Shown: one piece after another, positions 47,150 to 57,565 of the stretch | Layout: each line of letters opens with the position of its first letter | Numbering within the stretch: position 1 is the first letter of the stretch | Source: Sepiola atlantica | Lineage: Eukaryota; Mollusca; Cephalopoda; Sepiida; Sepiolidae | Reading direction: 5' to 3' | NCBI GenBank assembly: GCA_963556195.1 | Contig: OY744532.1 | Coordinates: 84,858,734 to 84,922,733, forward strand | Length of the DNA: 64,000 nucleotides | Program-made: the position numbers and the translations under genes | The notes under the pieces: generated by a model | What the model was told of the DNA's origin: nothing | Database searches by the model: none | The model's input: the letters and a program-made list of their open reading frames with translations, nothing else

Positions 47150-47440
47150 TTTAAAAACTCCAAACACCTCCGATTATCGTGAAAACTTAACAATGGTCAT
47201 TAGACATCAATATATATTATATCTACATTTCATTGCTCTGGAGTATCTGAAAGGTTTTTAAGACGCATGATATGGGCACAACTGCACATTTTAAAAGTCA
47301 AATATTTCAGATGTTCTATGAATGTTATCTATAGACATAAGAGACAAATTGATCAAGATTTCTTGAATTCCAATTAATGAAAACTCCTTATAATTAAGTC
47401 TTAAATTTTACAGATTGTTTTAGAATCAAAATAAAATAAA
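47150..47440 (-). repeat. dispersed repeat family H, copy 3
   Basis: The reverse complement matches 60690-60985, sharing TTGATGTCTAATGACC, TGTTAA-TTTCAC and AATCGGA blocks. Confidence 0.6.
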
Positions 47441-48189
47441 AATATTGATAAAAATTTGAATAAGTATTCTAGTAATAAGGTTTTGTAGCATTATACGTAG
47501 AATTTAATCTTGAAAAATGGGGAGACAATTTGGTGCAAACCGGTTTTGCTTTAAGAATTGATTTTAACCGGTATTTTGACGAGTATTCTTCTAATTCTAA
47601 TATTCCATTATATTAAAGAATTGTATTTGTTCAAATTCCTGTTAAATATTCTACTTCGGACTCGCCAAGAGAACACGCATGGTACGATATTTAGTTGTAG
47701 ATTCTGCTTTATTCGCTGTAACACATTGATGATTAGCAACGATTGCACACATTCCACAAGTGGAGCTGGCAGGTCCAATATAAAAAAAATAAATGCAGTG
47801 CTGGATTACTCAGTTTGTGTAGTTGGTGTTTAATGTAGCAATAATTTACGTGATAATGAGTAAGTTACGCAAAATATAGGTTAGCGAATGGAATGTAATG
47901 CTGTGATGTTTGACGAGAGAGGCTTACGTAATTTCAACACTCGAATACGTGATATGTTAAATTCTCCTAGACTACCCCGTTAGCGGCCAGCAGGACATGA
48001 ACAAATGAGTGTTTGAGTAAGAACTAAACTATAATGACCGTAAAAGCTATAACATGTTGGCGAAAACAACTTTGAAAATGACTAGAATGATCGAGTGTTG
48101 AAAAATAGTACCAATAAGTGTCGATCTACGGAAATCTTCTGATACGTGGCATGATGACGAGTTGCAAGCGAATCACCCCCAATTAAAAT
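47441..48189. other. no gene seen
   Basis: Unique AT-rich sequence. Confidence 0.4.
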
Positions 48190-48885
48190 AATCGGACTCA
48201 TATCGAATATAAACCAGTTTCCGGGAACTTCGCGTCGCTAGCGTTCGGGAATATTACGCAAACACCCGAGAGGTAACGAGGCGAATGTTGGCAGACGATA
48301 ACTTCGATACGTTTCTGCGTCGTATTTGTTCCGTTTAATTTTAATGAAATGTAGCAAATAACAAAAAATCGAACAAAACATAGTAAACTCACGGTTAATA
48401 AATATCTGTTAACAAAATAATACCAAACAACTCTTAATAAATTATTTGTTTGGATTTCTTTTAGTATTCAGTCATCTGGTTAAAAAGTAGTTTCTTGTGT
48501 GGTTCTTACGACTGAAAAATAATTGTTTGTGTGTGATTTAGGGGGGTGGGATCACATTCTCTATTTTAATAAGTCGAGTTAGGGTAAGGGTCATATTAGG
48601 GGTAGGGTTAAGCAGGGACTCATCTATCTCAACCGGATTCCCTCGGCCTCTGATCTGACTAGGATTTCGTAACAAATGGTTTTCGCTGATCTCCTTCAAA
48701 AAATATCCCAATCGGTCTGCGTGTTCGGTGATCCAACGCTGCATTCTTTCCATGTCGTCTGATAGCTGGCAGCTGATTGGCTAATCGCCTCGGCCTCTCT
48801 TGGGTGTTTAGGTAACATGTCCGAACACTGCTGACGCGAAGTTCCGGCAACTAGTTCAGATTTGATATCATTACCAACATAATGT
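48190..48885. mobile_element. foldback/MITE-like element with ~130-bp inverted ends
   Basis: 48190-48330 and the reverse complement of 48745-48885 align over about 130 bp. Shared blocks are GGAACTTCGCGTC, GTGTTCGG-against-GCGTTCGG, TAAACACCC-against-CAAACACCC and GAGGCGA. The interior (about 400 bp) is unrelated to the arms and contains a degenerate TTAGGG-like patch at 48577-48620. No transposase is visible. Confidence 0.55.
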
Positions 48886-49996
48886 TAAATATTAGGCGAG
48901 TATAATTTTGTTAGATGATCATTAAAACCAATAGGGTTCAGTCGAGGTCAGTTTAGTGTACTCGGATTTCAACTCGACTTTCGCTGTGCTGGAATCGGAT
49001 GTGGCGTAACATGACCTAAAGAGAAAGAGGGAGAGAGAGAGGTGGGATACGTTGTCAGTTTGCTGGAAAGAACACATATGTGAACTTAGAATTTTAGAGA
49101 TGTCCGGATGAGATATAATTAAGCAGTAATTATAGACGTATCCCTGTCTAGCCCGCCCCACTGCTAAGTGATTGAGAACAGACGGTCGAAGACGAAAGAA
49201 TATCTTCTTGTCTTCAAACGTTGTCTCTTCTTCGCCTTTATTTTTGAGTATGGCGATCATGTTTGCATGCGGCGTTTCCTCGACCGGGCAAGATCACAAT
49301 AAGGAAGGAACGGCAAGCAATGTATGTTATGAACGTTCATGCATTTTAATTTATTGCAACTTTTGAGACATTAGACCTTACCAAAGATATATAATCATAA
49401 TGGAAACATGATACATCCGTAATAATCAATGTCATTCAATAATTTTAATCGATATTACACTACGAAAAATTGAAGGTACGTCTACGTTAAAACTTATATG
49501 GAAACCCTTAGGAATGAATAAGGGCCGACGTTACATATGTACATTTTGTTCCCTTAAATAAATAAATAAATGGGAGATATGTTACAAGGGCATATCAATC
49601 CATTTTCGTTTATTTGATACCGAATTCCATTATTTTGGTGAAAGCAGTAAGGTTTTCAAAATAAACACGAGAAACACATTTTAAATAGTCAGGTTAGTTG
49701 TTAGTCTTTACCATTGGTGACTAAATAATAACAGAAACTCTTACCAAACTGTCCGAACAGCGTTTTTAAAAAAAGAAATGTCTAGAGTTTTAGATACAGC
49801 ATTGACTCAGGACAATAGAAAAGCATTGTTCCGAATAGGAATATGATAATCTAACCCCAGGATAGTGTGGCGTCCTGCCAGGCCGATGATTCCTCCCGGG
49901 ATATTTCAATTGGGCAGCCACACAAAGATACATTCCTTGAGCCACATTAGTGTCACACTAAAAGTGCATAGGAAGCAAGAATACTTTTTAAAATGC

Positions 49997-50045
<49 letters not shown>

Positions 50046-51104
50046 AAAATGTGTGTGATGCGTTTGTGTGAGGTTTGTGTGTTACCTATAAGAAGAAAGG
50101 TTAGAGAATCTACATAAAATTTAAAAGTATATTCTTATGTAAACTGAAGCGAGGACGACAATAGAAGTGATGGCAAATCTCTAACTTCACCCGTAAAGCT
50201 ATGAGAGTATTACCTCCATTAACACTTCAAATATATCGTATGTTTATAAAATTTAAATCATATGTATAACATTTTCTTGGGAGAGAAAATGGAAGTAGTC
50301 CCGTATCTCGAAGTTCCATCCTTACCTAAGAGGGTTATAGCAGCCAAATCGACTCTAAAATTTCAAATATGTAATATTTTGATGATATATATATCATATG
50401 TATTAAATTATCCCGGGAAGACAATGGAAGTTGTCTCGAATCTCTACGGTACCTTTTATGTGCCGAATATATACAAGGCTTCACATCTAAGTTACCCATT
50501 TGAACAGAACCCCCCTAAAACTTAAAACCAGTCTATCCGATTTTAATAAAATTAAAACCTTATGTATGATACACTCATTTTGAGAGTGAAGAAACATTTG
50601 ACATGCTTACTATATTAAGAGGGGGGGAGAGGCAGTAAAAACTAAAAAAGATAATATTGTCTTATGAGCATATTAAAAAAGTTCATAGTAATATTTTGAT
50701 TCAATCCCGAGTAACACCATGTTATCTTGCTAGTAATTTATAATGTAAAGTGGCATTTTCGTTTAATATATACTAGAGTACACATACAATCGAGAATGTT
50801 TGTGAAAACTTTTATATGTTTTCGATAGAATATATCAAGAATTGAACGAATATGCAAAGTGTTTGGATCATAATAAAATGTATCTAGTTTTAAAGCAGTA
50901 ATTATTTAAACCATACTTTTAATATTAACCAATACCAATGTTTGTTTATTGTTACTTTACATAAAGTTGACATAACATTTTTTTCACATTTTCATATATA
51001 TTTTACAAGCTGCTCTTACTGTTATGTACGAAATTACCTCATTTGATGTTACGCAGTAATTTCATATACATATATTGAAACAGACAACATCCATTATCAT
51101 ACCT

Positions 51105-51108
<4 letters not shown>
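48886..51108. other. no gene seen; one (TA)n array
   Basis: Includes a TA array at 49998-50042. Open frames at 48922-49260 (minus), 49172-49366 and 50262-50525 lack motifs. The remainder is unique AT-rich sequence. Confidence 0.4.

Positions 51109-51174
<66 letters not shown>
51109..51174. repeat. (TA)n microsatellite, 5' flank of the LINE
   Basis: TA array directly before the LINE. Confidence 0.95.
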
Positions 51175-51175
<1 letters not shown>

Positions 51176-51177
51176 TG

Positions 51178-51544
51178 TGGTGGAGTTGTTATCCACAGGT
51201 CTGTGTGATGCGGCTAGTGCTACAGCGAAGCGTACTTGTAGTTGCATGGGTTTCCTACTCTTGCTATTTGCTTAGCCGCCAGATAGCCCACTAGTTGTGC
51301 GAAAAGGGAGCCGAGTGAGTAAGTCTCCCCTGCTGGTATATTGCCTATCCCCAGACAAGACTCTAGTCTGACCTCCTCGTGGTACACTATGGTAACTGGG
51401 TGCTTTGCGGCCCCAGGCTAATAGACTAGAGATCTCGGAGTAGGTTAGAACCCCAGAGGTGCAGTGTGCAGGGCCTGCTGGCATGCAGATACGTCCCGGC
51501 ACTCACCAATCAAACCCCCTGCCACTGGGTAGTGGTCTGTCTCA

Positions 51545-51584
<40 letters not shown>

Positions 51585-52222
51585 ATATACATGTGTGTAT
51601 GTATGTATATATGTATATGTATATGTATATGGCGCCGGATCAGGGAAATTTCCAGTTTGGTATCTGGGGACGCGTTTAACCTACTAGGAGAGATGCCCCC
51701 TAAGCCTTTGTTAAGGCAGGTGTCTAAGAGATGGAAAACTCTGATGTATAACCTGCGGGTTGTTGCTGACTTTTTCTGTGGCACTCATTTGCACCGATAT
51801 TGTGTAATCAATAATTCCAAAAAGTGTGGATGGTCCTACACAAGCCTTCTACCACTCAAATCAAATCATTCGTGTAGGTTTTCTAGCAGCTTTTCTAAAA
51901 TCGATATGAGTATTTCTGGGTCCACTGGCGAGAGAGTAAAGGCGACGGGGACAGGCAAAGGATATTGCTGGAAGTCTCTAGCTGGCGCTCTACACAGTGG
52001 CGGCTGGTGGGTGATGGCCGTTTGGCACAAACCTTTGGGCTATTGTGCCGTTCGTGTCCTCCACCAGTGACAAAGCAGACCTATCTAGGATCAGCACTGC
52101 TTTCCCTATTTCAGGGAGGGGGCGATAAAAGGAGCCCTAAACATTGCATGCCCTTCTTTGACTTGTCAGCCTACTGCAGCTGTCTAGTTATCCAATACAG
52201 CAGTCAGAAAACAAAGACATTT
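51178..52222 (+). other. LINE 5' untranslated region
   Basis: GC-richer than its surroundings and continuous with the element. An open frame of 203 codons (51459-52070) overlaps the CT repeat and has no known domain. The first supported start codon of the endonuclease is ATG at 52223, which opens MKLNIGSWNVRTLHD. Confidence 0.6.
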
Positions 52223-53040
52223 ATGAAGCTAAACATTGGATCTTGGAATGTGCGCACATTGCACGATAGTCATGCGTCACTAGAAAGGAAAACGGCCCTC
52301 GTATCAATGGAATTAAGGAAACATGATGTAGATATTGCTGCCCTTAGTGAGACGCGTCTGCCTGGTCACTCACAGCTGTGTGAGGTAAAAGGTGGATACA
52401 CGTTTTTCTAAGCTGGTAAACCAGAAAACGAACAACGTCAATCTGGCGTAGGGTTTGCAGTGAAGACGGAAATTGCTAGATCACTTCCAACACTCCCAGT
52501 AAGTCATTCAGATCGTATTATGACCCTAAGACTTCCACTAAAAAACAACACATTCGCAACACTTATCAGCTGTTATGCCCCTACTATGAATAGTTCAGAT
52601 CAATGCAAAGCTGATCTTTACAATGATTTGCGTAGCTTAATCTAAAAAAATCAGCATAAGGATAAGGTTGCTTTGATGGGAGACTTCAATGCTCGAGTGG
52701 GCTCAACTTTCAAACATGGGCTGGTGTTCTGGGTCACCATGGTTTTTGGAAAAATGAATTCAAATGGATTGCGACTCCTGACGTTATGCAAAGAATTTAA
52801 CTTCAGTGTGACAAACACGTACTTCCAACAAAAGCATTGTCGAAAAACATCATGGATGCACCCCCGATCAAAAGATTGGCATCTCATTGACTACATAATT
52901 ACCAGAAAGCGCGACCTCAAAGATTTTAAGATAACACGCTCTTTCCATAGTAGCTGATGTTCATCAAGTCATGCGCTTATAGTCGGCAAGACCATCTTCC
53001 ATTTATACAAGAGGAGAGTGAAAAAAGTCTTCTGTTCCAA
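52223..53040 (+). pseudogene. LINE apurinic-type endonuclease domain
   Basis: Motifs in order: IGSWNVRTLHD (the catalytic Asn block), ALSETRLPG (catalytic Glu), ISCYAPTM, VALMGDFNARVGS (catalytic Asp and Asn), SWMHPRSKDWHLIDYIITRK, and SSHALIVGK with the final His. The domain nicks target DNA to prime reverse transcription. The frame is constant, but three stops interrupt it: 52409-52411 (where relatives have Trp in FFWSG), 52643-52645 and 52955-52957. The DH of the usual TDHRLV block is replaced by SSH, so the nuclease looks dead. Confidence 0.85.
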
Positions 53041-53464
53041 AACGCCTAAATGTTCTGCCTCTAAAACAGGCAGATACACAAAATGAGCTGAAGGAAAAAG
53101 TTACGACCGCTATAGCTACTGTAGAGGTAAATAGTGACGTTTCAAGTTCTTGGGATTCATTGTGCAATGCTGTTTATGACTCGTCTGCTGAGGTTTTGGG
53201 CTTCCCTTTGCGGAAACATCAAGACTGGTTTGATGAAAACAACACTGAAGTGCAGAAGCTTATCGACCAAATGCATGTTTGCCACAAAACATGGCTCGAG
53301 GACAAAAATTCCACAGTGAAAAAGAAGACGTATAGAGCTCACAAAGCACAAGTTCAGAAGGCATTAGGGCATTGAAAGAGGCTTGGTGGTAATCCAAGGC
53401 TGCGGAACTTCAGGACGCAGCCGAGAGGAAGGATTCTAAGTCATTTTACTCTGGCCTGAAAGAG
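53040..53464 (+). pseudogene. LINE connector region, frameshifted
   Basis: A +1 shift near 53040 leads to VPKRLNVLPLKQADTQNELK, then VLGFPLRKHQDWFDENNTEV. A second shift near 53370 returns to the RT frame with KEAWW, a stop at about 53389, and SKAAELQDAAERKDSKSFYS. These are typical of the segment between endonuclease and RT in related LINEs. Confidence 0.75.
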
Positions 53465-55303
53465 GTGTTTGGTCCTCAAATGAATGGTTCTGCCCCAGTT
53501 TTTGCTGAGGATGGGGAAACACTGCCAACTGACAAATCTGCTATCCTTAAGCGCTGGAAGCAGCACTTTGAAACTGTCCTAAACTCTGCATCGGTGACTG
53601 ACGAAAACATCATTTCCTCTCTTCCGCAGCATCCCGAAATTCCGGAACTGTCTTTTCCACCTACAGTTCAGGAAGTATCTCAAGCTAAAAAACAGCTACC
53701 GTCAGGGGCACCGGGCAGAGATTGCATCCCCATTGAAGTGTACAAACATGGCGGAAGAGCACTCGAGGAAAAACTGACCATTTTGTTTGTAGAGATATGG
53801 AAAGTTGGCGGAGTCCCACAGGACTTTAAGGATAGTAATGTCAAGCATCTTTATAAGAGCAAGGGAAGCAGAAATTCTTGCGATAACCATCGCGGGATAT
53901 CTCTGCTTTCTGTTGCAGGTAAAATTCTTGCAAGGTTGATTCTGAACAGGATCATCAGACATCTTGTTGATAAGATTTACCCAGAGTCCCAATGTGGTTT
54001 TCGCTCTGGTCGAGGTACAATCGACATGGTATTTGCCCTTCGTCAAGTTGCTGAAAAAGTTCGTGAAAAAGATCGGGAACTGTACATGGTTTTTATTGAT
54101 TTGACAAAAGCATTCGATACGGTCAGCCGCGTAGCACTTTGGAATGTTCTTCATAAGCTTGGAATTCCCAACAACATGCTTGATGTCATAATCTCCTTTC
54201 ATGAAGGGATGAAAGCACAGGTCGTTTCCAATGGGGAAACCTCAGAGCCTTTTGAAGTAACCAACGGTACGAAACAGGGTTGTGTGATGGCACCTGTGCT
54301 GTTTGCATTGTTCTTCTCGGTGATGCTTCGGCACGCATTCGCTGATGAAAGCACAGGTGTTAAGTTTCAATTCCGAACCACAGGTGGGCTCTTTAACCAT
54401 CAGCGTTTTAAAGCCAAACCCTTGGTTCGAGAGGCCATCATTCGGGACCTTCTCTTTGCAGATGATGCTGCCCTGGTCGCGACTTCTTTTGAAGAAGCTC
54501 ATAATCTTTTGACAACATTTTCAGGTGCATGTAGAGCTTTTGGTTTAACAATCAGTTTAAAGAAGACTGAGGTGGTCCATCAACCATGCCCTACCCCTAA
54601 ACAAGTTCAAGGAGTGAAACAAAATCAGCCTGTCCATGAATTTCCATTAGAACAACTCAAAGTGGATGGCAGACCAAGGAACTATGTCAAAAACTTTACC
54701 TACCTAGGTAGCAAAGTTAATTCTGCTGCTTCACTTGATGATGAAATCGTAAACCGAATTGCAAAAGCGGCAAATGCCTTCGGAAAGCTGAAACATCGTC
54801 TTTGGAGTAGCAGAGGCATTAAGTTGAAGACAAAAATCAATGTGTATAGGGCTGTCATATTCACAGGTCTTCTCTATGGATGTGAGGCGTGGACGCCTTA
54901 CCGGCATCACATTCGCCAATTGGATGTGTTCCACAGGAGCTGTCTTAGGACCATATGCCGACTTAGTTTGAAGGACAAAGTCGCTAACACAGATCTTTAC
55001 AACAGATGCCATATTGGTGGAATTGAAAGTTTCCTGTTGCAGTCTCAATTGCGATGGGCTGGTCATATAGCAAGAATGGACGAAGGGAGGATACCTAAAG
55101 TACCGATGTACAGTCAGTTAGCTTGTGATAACAGGAATGTTGGTCGGCCCTTGCTGAGGTACAAAGATAAATTGAAAGATGCGCTGACGGCAATTGGAGT
55201 ACCCCCAAAATCTTTGAAGACTGTACAAAAGACAGGAAGACATGGCGAGCAGCTTGTTGCATTGGACGGGAAAGATTCAACGAGACCTGTGTGGATAATA
55301 TGA
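53465..55303 (+). CDS. LINE reverse transcriptase (longest open segment)
   Basis: This is a 612-residue open segment; the first Met is not the native start, because the frame continues upstream. It carries the RT core: LPSGAPGRDCIPIEVYK (about residue 78), NHRGISLLSVAGKIL, CGFRSGRGTIDMVFALRQ, motif A FIDLTKAFDTV (catalytic Asp 212), GTKQGCVMAP (about 268) and the catalytic FADDAAL box (Asp 333 and 334). The thumb follows with KTEVVHQP and FTYLGSKVN, then IKLKTKINVYRAVIFTGLLY, GCEAWT and LRWAGHIARM. All three catalytic aspartates are intact, but the broken upstream and downstream frames make the element non-autonomous. RT copies element RNA at the nicked target. Confidence 0.9.
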   Translation: MFGPQMNGSAPVFAEDGETLPTDKSAILKRWKQHFETVLNSASVTDENIISSLPQHPEIPELSFPPTVQEVSQAKKQLPSGAPGRDCIPIEVYKHGGRALEEKLTILFVEIWKVGGVPQDFKDSNVKHLYKSKGSRNSCDNHRGISLLSVAGKILARLILNRIIRHLVDKIYPESQCGFRSGRGTIDMVFALRQVAEKVREKDRELYMVFIDLTKAFDTVSRVALWNVLHKLGIPNNMLDVIISFHEGMKAQVVSNGETSEPFEVTNGTKQGCVMAPVLFALFFSVMLRHAFADESTGVKFQFRTTGGLFNHQRFKAKPLVREAIIRDLLFADDAALVATSFEEAHNLLTTFSGACRAFGLTISLKKTEVVHQPCPTPKQVQGVKQNQPVHEFPLEQLKVDGRPRNYVKNFTYLGSKVNSAASLDDEIVNRIAKAANAFGKLKHRLWSSRGIKLKTKINVYRAVIFTGLLYGCEAWTPYRHHIRQLDVFHRSCLRTICRLSLKDKVANTDLYNRCHIGGIESFLLQSQLRWAGHIARMDEGRIPKVPMYSQLACDNRNVGRPLLRYKDKLKDALTAIGVPPKSLKTVQKTGRHGEQLVALDGKDSTRPVWII

Positions 55304-55311
55304 GAACTGCC

Positions 55312-55440
55312 AGAGTGAGGCGAAAAGCTAGAGAGAATGCTCCACACCTGGCATCCGATTACTCACACTCTTGCACTGTCTGCGGCTTTCCTTGCAGGTC
55401 TCTTGCCGGACTCAGGTGTCATGAACGATCTAGACACAAA
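55312..55440 (+). pseudogene. LINE C-terminal C2H2 zinc finger, out of frame
   Basis: A frame +2 relative to the RT segment reads RVRRKARENAPHLASD, then CTVCGFPCRSLAGLRCHERSRH. This is a Cys-x2-Cys-x12-His-x4-His finger with cysteines at 55372 and 55381 and histidines at 55420 and 55435. Related LINEs end with such a finger in the same ORF, so a frameshift near 55290-55305 has separated it from the RT. Confidence 0.8.
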
Positions 55441-55488
55441 TGAAAGTTGTTGGAACCTCATACGTCGCAAACGACGGGAGAGTCCATC

Positions 55489-55491
55489 ATA

Positions 55492-55544
<53 letters not shown>
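55489..55544. repeat. (TA)n microsatellite at LINE 3' end
   Basis: TA array starting about 50 bp after the zinc-finger stop; it may be the LINE 3' tail or the target. Confidence 0.9.
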
Positions 55545-55546
<2 letters not shown>

Positions 55547-55629
55547 TATTTTGTTTCACTTTCCGTCAGTAGAAGTTCTCAGAAATCAAGGGCCCCTTCC
55601 TGGGGCTTACACTTGATCTCTGTATGAGA

Positions 55630-56040
55630 TACATAGATATTCGAATAGTCCATTACTGTACTCCTTTACCTGTTAATCGTTGAGTTAGTAAAGAAGTTAA
55701 GAATAGTAATGTTCCCTTCCCCAATTGACCCGTGAACTATGTTATAGTATATCTTTCTTGTGGTCTCTTGGTCTTACTGAATTCCAGGAAAAGAATTCAT
55801 CTAGTCTGGTGGAGTATCCAGCTAAGTAATGTTACTTGAAGTAACATTATTTAGAGAAATGCACCATTCCTCGTATGAGCCACTGTATAGCCGTGTTGAG
55901 GGGATATTATTTGTGTTTAGAATACTAAGTTATTTTAAATATTTGGTCAGGGTTTACTTGTAGGGAAAGTATCTTTCTGTCAGGTTGTCCTGACGAACCC
56001 TTGTACAGAGAGACCGAAGAATAGTGTCTAGTAGGTAATT
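55630..56040 (-). repeat. dispersed repeat family A, copy 3
   Basis: The reverse complement matches 32030-32460 and 33900-34330. This copy contains a private perfect hairpin, TAATGTTACT-TGA-AGTAACATTA (55826-55848). Its outer end passes into three diverged GTAGGTAATT units (56032-56088). Confidence 0.75.
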
Positions 56041-56089
56041 CAAACTCCCCCGTAGGTAATTTAAACTTTCCTGTAGGTAATTAAAATTG

Positions 56090-56090
<1 letters not shown>

Positions 56091-56125
<35 letters not shown>

Positions 56126-56160
56126 GGTGTGGGTGTGGGTGTGGGCGTGTGTGTGTGTGA
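56091..56160. repeat. (TA)n then G-rich (GTGTGG)n with quadruplex pattern
   Basis: TA array to 56114, then GT repeats containing four GGG triplets spaced by TGT at 56125-56145, which fits the G3N3 quadruplex pattern. Confidence 0.85.
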
Positions 56161-56161
56161 G

Positions 56162-56475
56162 TATTAAGGTAGCGTTTTCTCATTTATGCAAACATTGTTA
56201 AAAATAACAGAATTAATTTGTTTAATTGTACCTTTTTTATTTTTTCAATTTTTCTTATGTTTTTTTTCGTATTAAAATAAAAAAAAATATAAAATGGTCC
56301 ATAGGTTTCACACACTTTTGAGATGGTTCGTCGAATAATCCTGCGTTGTAAAAAGCAAGTGATAAATGCTGAAGAAATAAGAATTTTTTTGAAAAGACGG
56401 CGGGGAAACGCGCGGACGCTTAAGTCGCATCACATAATAAAATCGCATTACGTTAAGCATTTTAGAATGTTACCA
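56162..56475 (-). repeat. dispersed repeat family F, copy 2
   Basis: The reverse complement matches 34926-35235 and 57025-57358 (AATGCTTAACGTAATGCG, CGCGTTT-CCCGCCGTCTTTT, ATTCGACGAA, GTGAAACCTATG). It ends toward the TA array at 56114. Confidence 0.75.
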
Positions 56476-56509
56476 TTGGTTTCATATGTTACACTAAAAT
56501 AATACATTC

Positions 56510-56512
<3 letters not shown>

Positions 56513-56585
<73 letters not shown>

Positions 56586-56725
56586 GTGTGTATTGACGTA
56601 GTATTTTCTAATTTATAAAAAACATTGTTAAAAATAACAGGATTTGTCCATTTAATTATACCTTTATTTTATTTTTTTCAATTTTTCCGATGTTTTTTAG
56701 TATTAAAATAAAAAAAAAAAATGTA
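56513..56725 (-). repeat. (TA)n and 3' part of family F, copy 2b
   Basis: TA array 56513-56581, followed by 56582-56725, which repeats the 3' end of copy 2 (AACATTGTTAAAAATAACAG). It is a 5'-truncated copy next to its own TA array. Confidence 0.75.
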
Positions 56726-57024
56726 CTTAATTTTTTACTTTGCTGAGAATGTAACTCCCATAATAATAATAAAGCTAATTGATGAATTGTTTTTACAACC
56801 ACTACCCTACTCCGCCGCATCACCATGCATCTTGTAAACTCGAGCTCAATTTTCAAACATCTACCAAAACCTAATTGCCCTCTATCTTATTTAAGAGAGA
56901 TTCTAGTAAATCACACTAAAATAATATATTCCGAAACCAATTAAAAAAAATAGTAATACTGGAAGCTACCTACATAAAAACACAACAATCTAAAATTAAG
57001 AAGATCACATACGAAACTAGTGCA
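56726..57024. other. no gene seen
   Basis: AT-rich unique sequence between family F copies. Confidence 0.4.
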
Positions 57025-57356
57025 AACATTTTGAAATGCTTAACGTAATGCGATATTTTCTTATGCCACTCCAGCGTCGCTGAGTTTAATCGTCAACGAC
57101 TTCCCTGGAATAATTTGAAAAACGTTCTCTGCGCGTTTCTCCGCCGTCTTTTAAAACATTATCTTCTTTCTCCAGCGTTTGTGTTCATTTGGTGTTGACA
57201 CCTGATGAATGATTCGACGAAGATATAAAAAAACGATCGTGAAACCTATGTGACAATTGTTAGTTTTATTTTGTTTTAATACAAAAAAGACCATAAGGGA
57301 AATTAAAAAAATAAAAAAGTATAATTAAACAGACGAATTATGTTATTTTAACACAG

Positions 57357-57403
<47 letters not shown>
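57025..57403 (+). repeat. dispersed repeat family F, copy 3, ending in (TA)n
   Basis: Fullest copy. It carries CTGATGA (57202) and GAAAC (57239) around ATGATTCG/CGATCGT, and outer arms GTTGACAC/GTGACAA that pair except at one position, which is a hammerhead-like layout. Position 17 and helix III do not fit cleanly. The (TA)n tail is 57359-57403. Confidence 0.65.
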
Positions 57404-57408
<5 letters not shown>

Positions 57409-57495
57409 TTATTATATAGATATTAAATTATTTTATTTTAAAAAAATTAAGCTGTTGCTATCATCAGTGTAGGAAGTGATAATTTTAGACTGTCG

Positions 57496-57565
57496 GTGGG
57501 CACGAACTCAGTACAGAATAAGCCTAGACTTCGCAAGCTAGCGTTCAAACCCGCTCGCCACGTGA
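57496..57565 (-). repeat. tRNA-like SINE head
   Basis: The minus strand has GTGGCGAGCGGGTTTGAACG (A-box-like) and GAGTTCGTGCCC (B-box-like) about 35 nt apart. It is not a valid tRNA fold. Confidence 0.4.

Larger units (their letters stand above)
51178..55488 (+). mobile_element. near-full-length non-LTR retrotransposon (APE-type LINE)
   Basis: Layout: about 1.0 kb of 5' untranslated sequence (with a CT repeat at 51546-51580), an apurinic-type endonuclease, a connector, reverse transcriptase, and a C2H2 finger at the end. It is bounded on both sides by (TA)n arrays. LINEs of this type use the endonuclease to nick the target and RT to copy the RNA there. The coding region would be one ORF of about 1070 codons; it is broken by at least four in-frame stops and three frameshifts. 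The element is clearly GC-richer than its surroundings. The clade (RTE-, I- or Jockey-like) cannot be fixed by eye. Confidence 0.9.

Noticed and set aside
48577..48620. Interstitial telomere
   Set aside because: Only two or three degenerate TTAGGG-like units; too short to separate from chance. I mention it only inside the foldback element.
53702..54202. 166-codon minus-strand frame
   Set aside because: It is the antisense shadow of the LINE reverse transcriptase.
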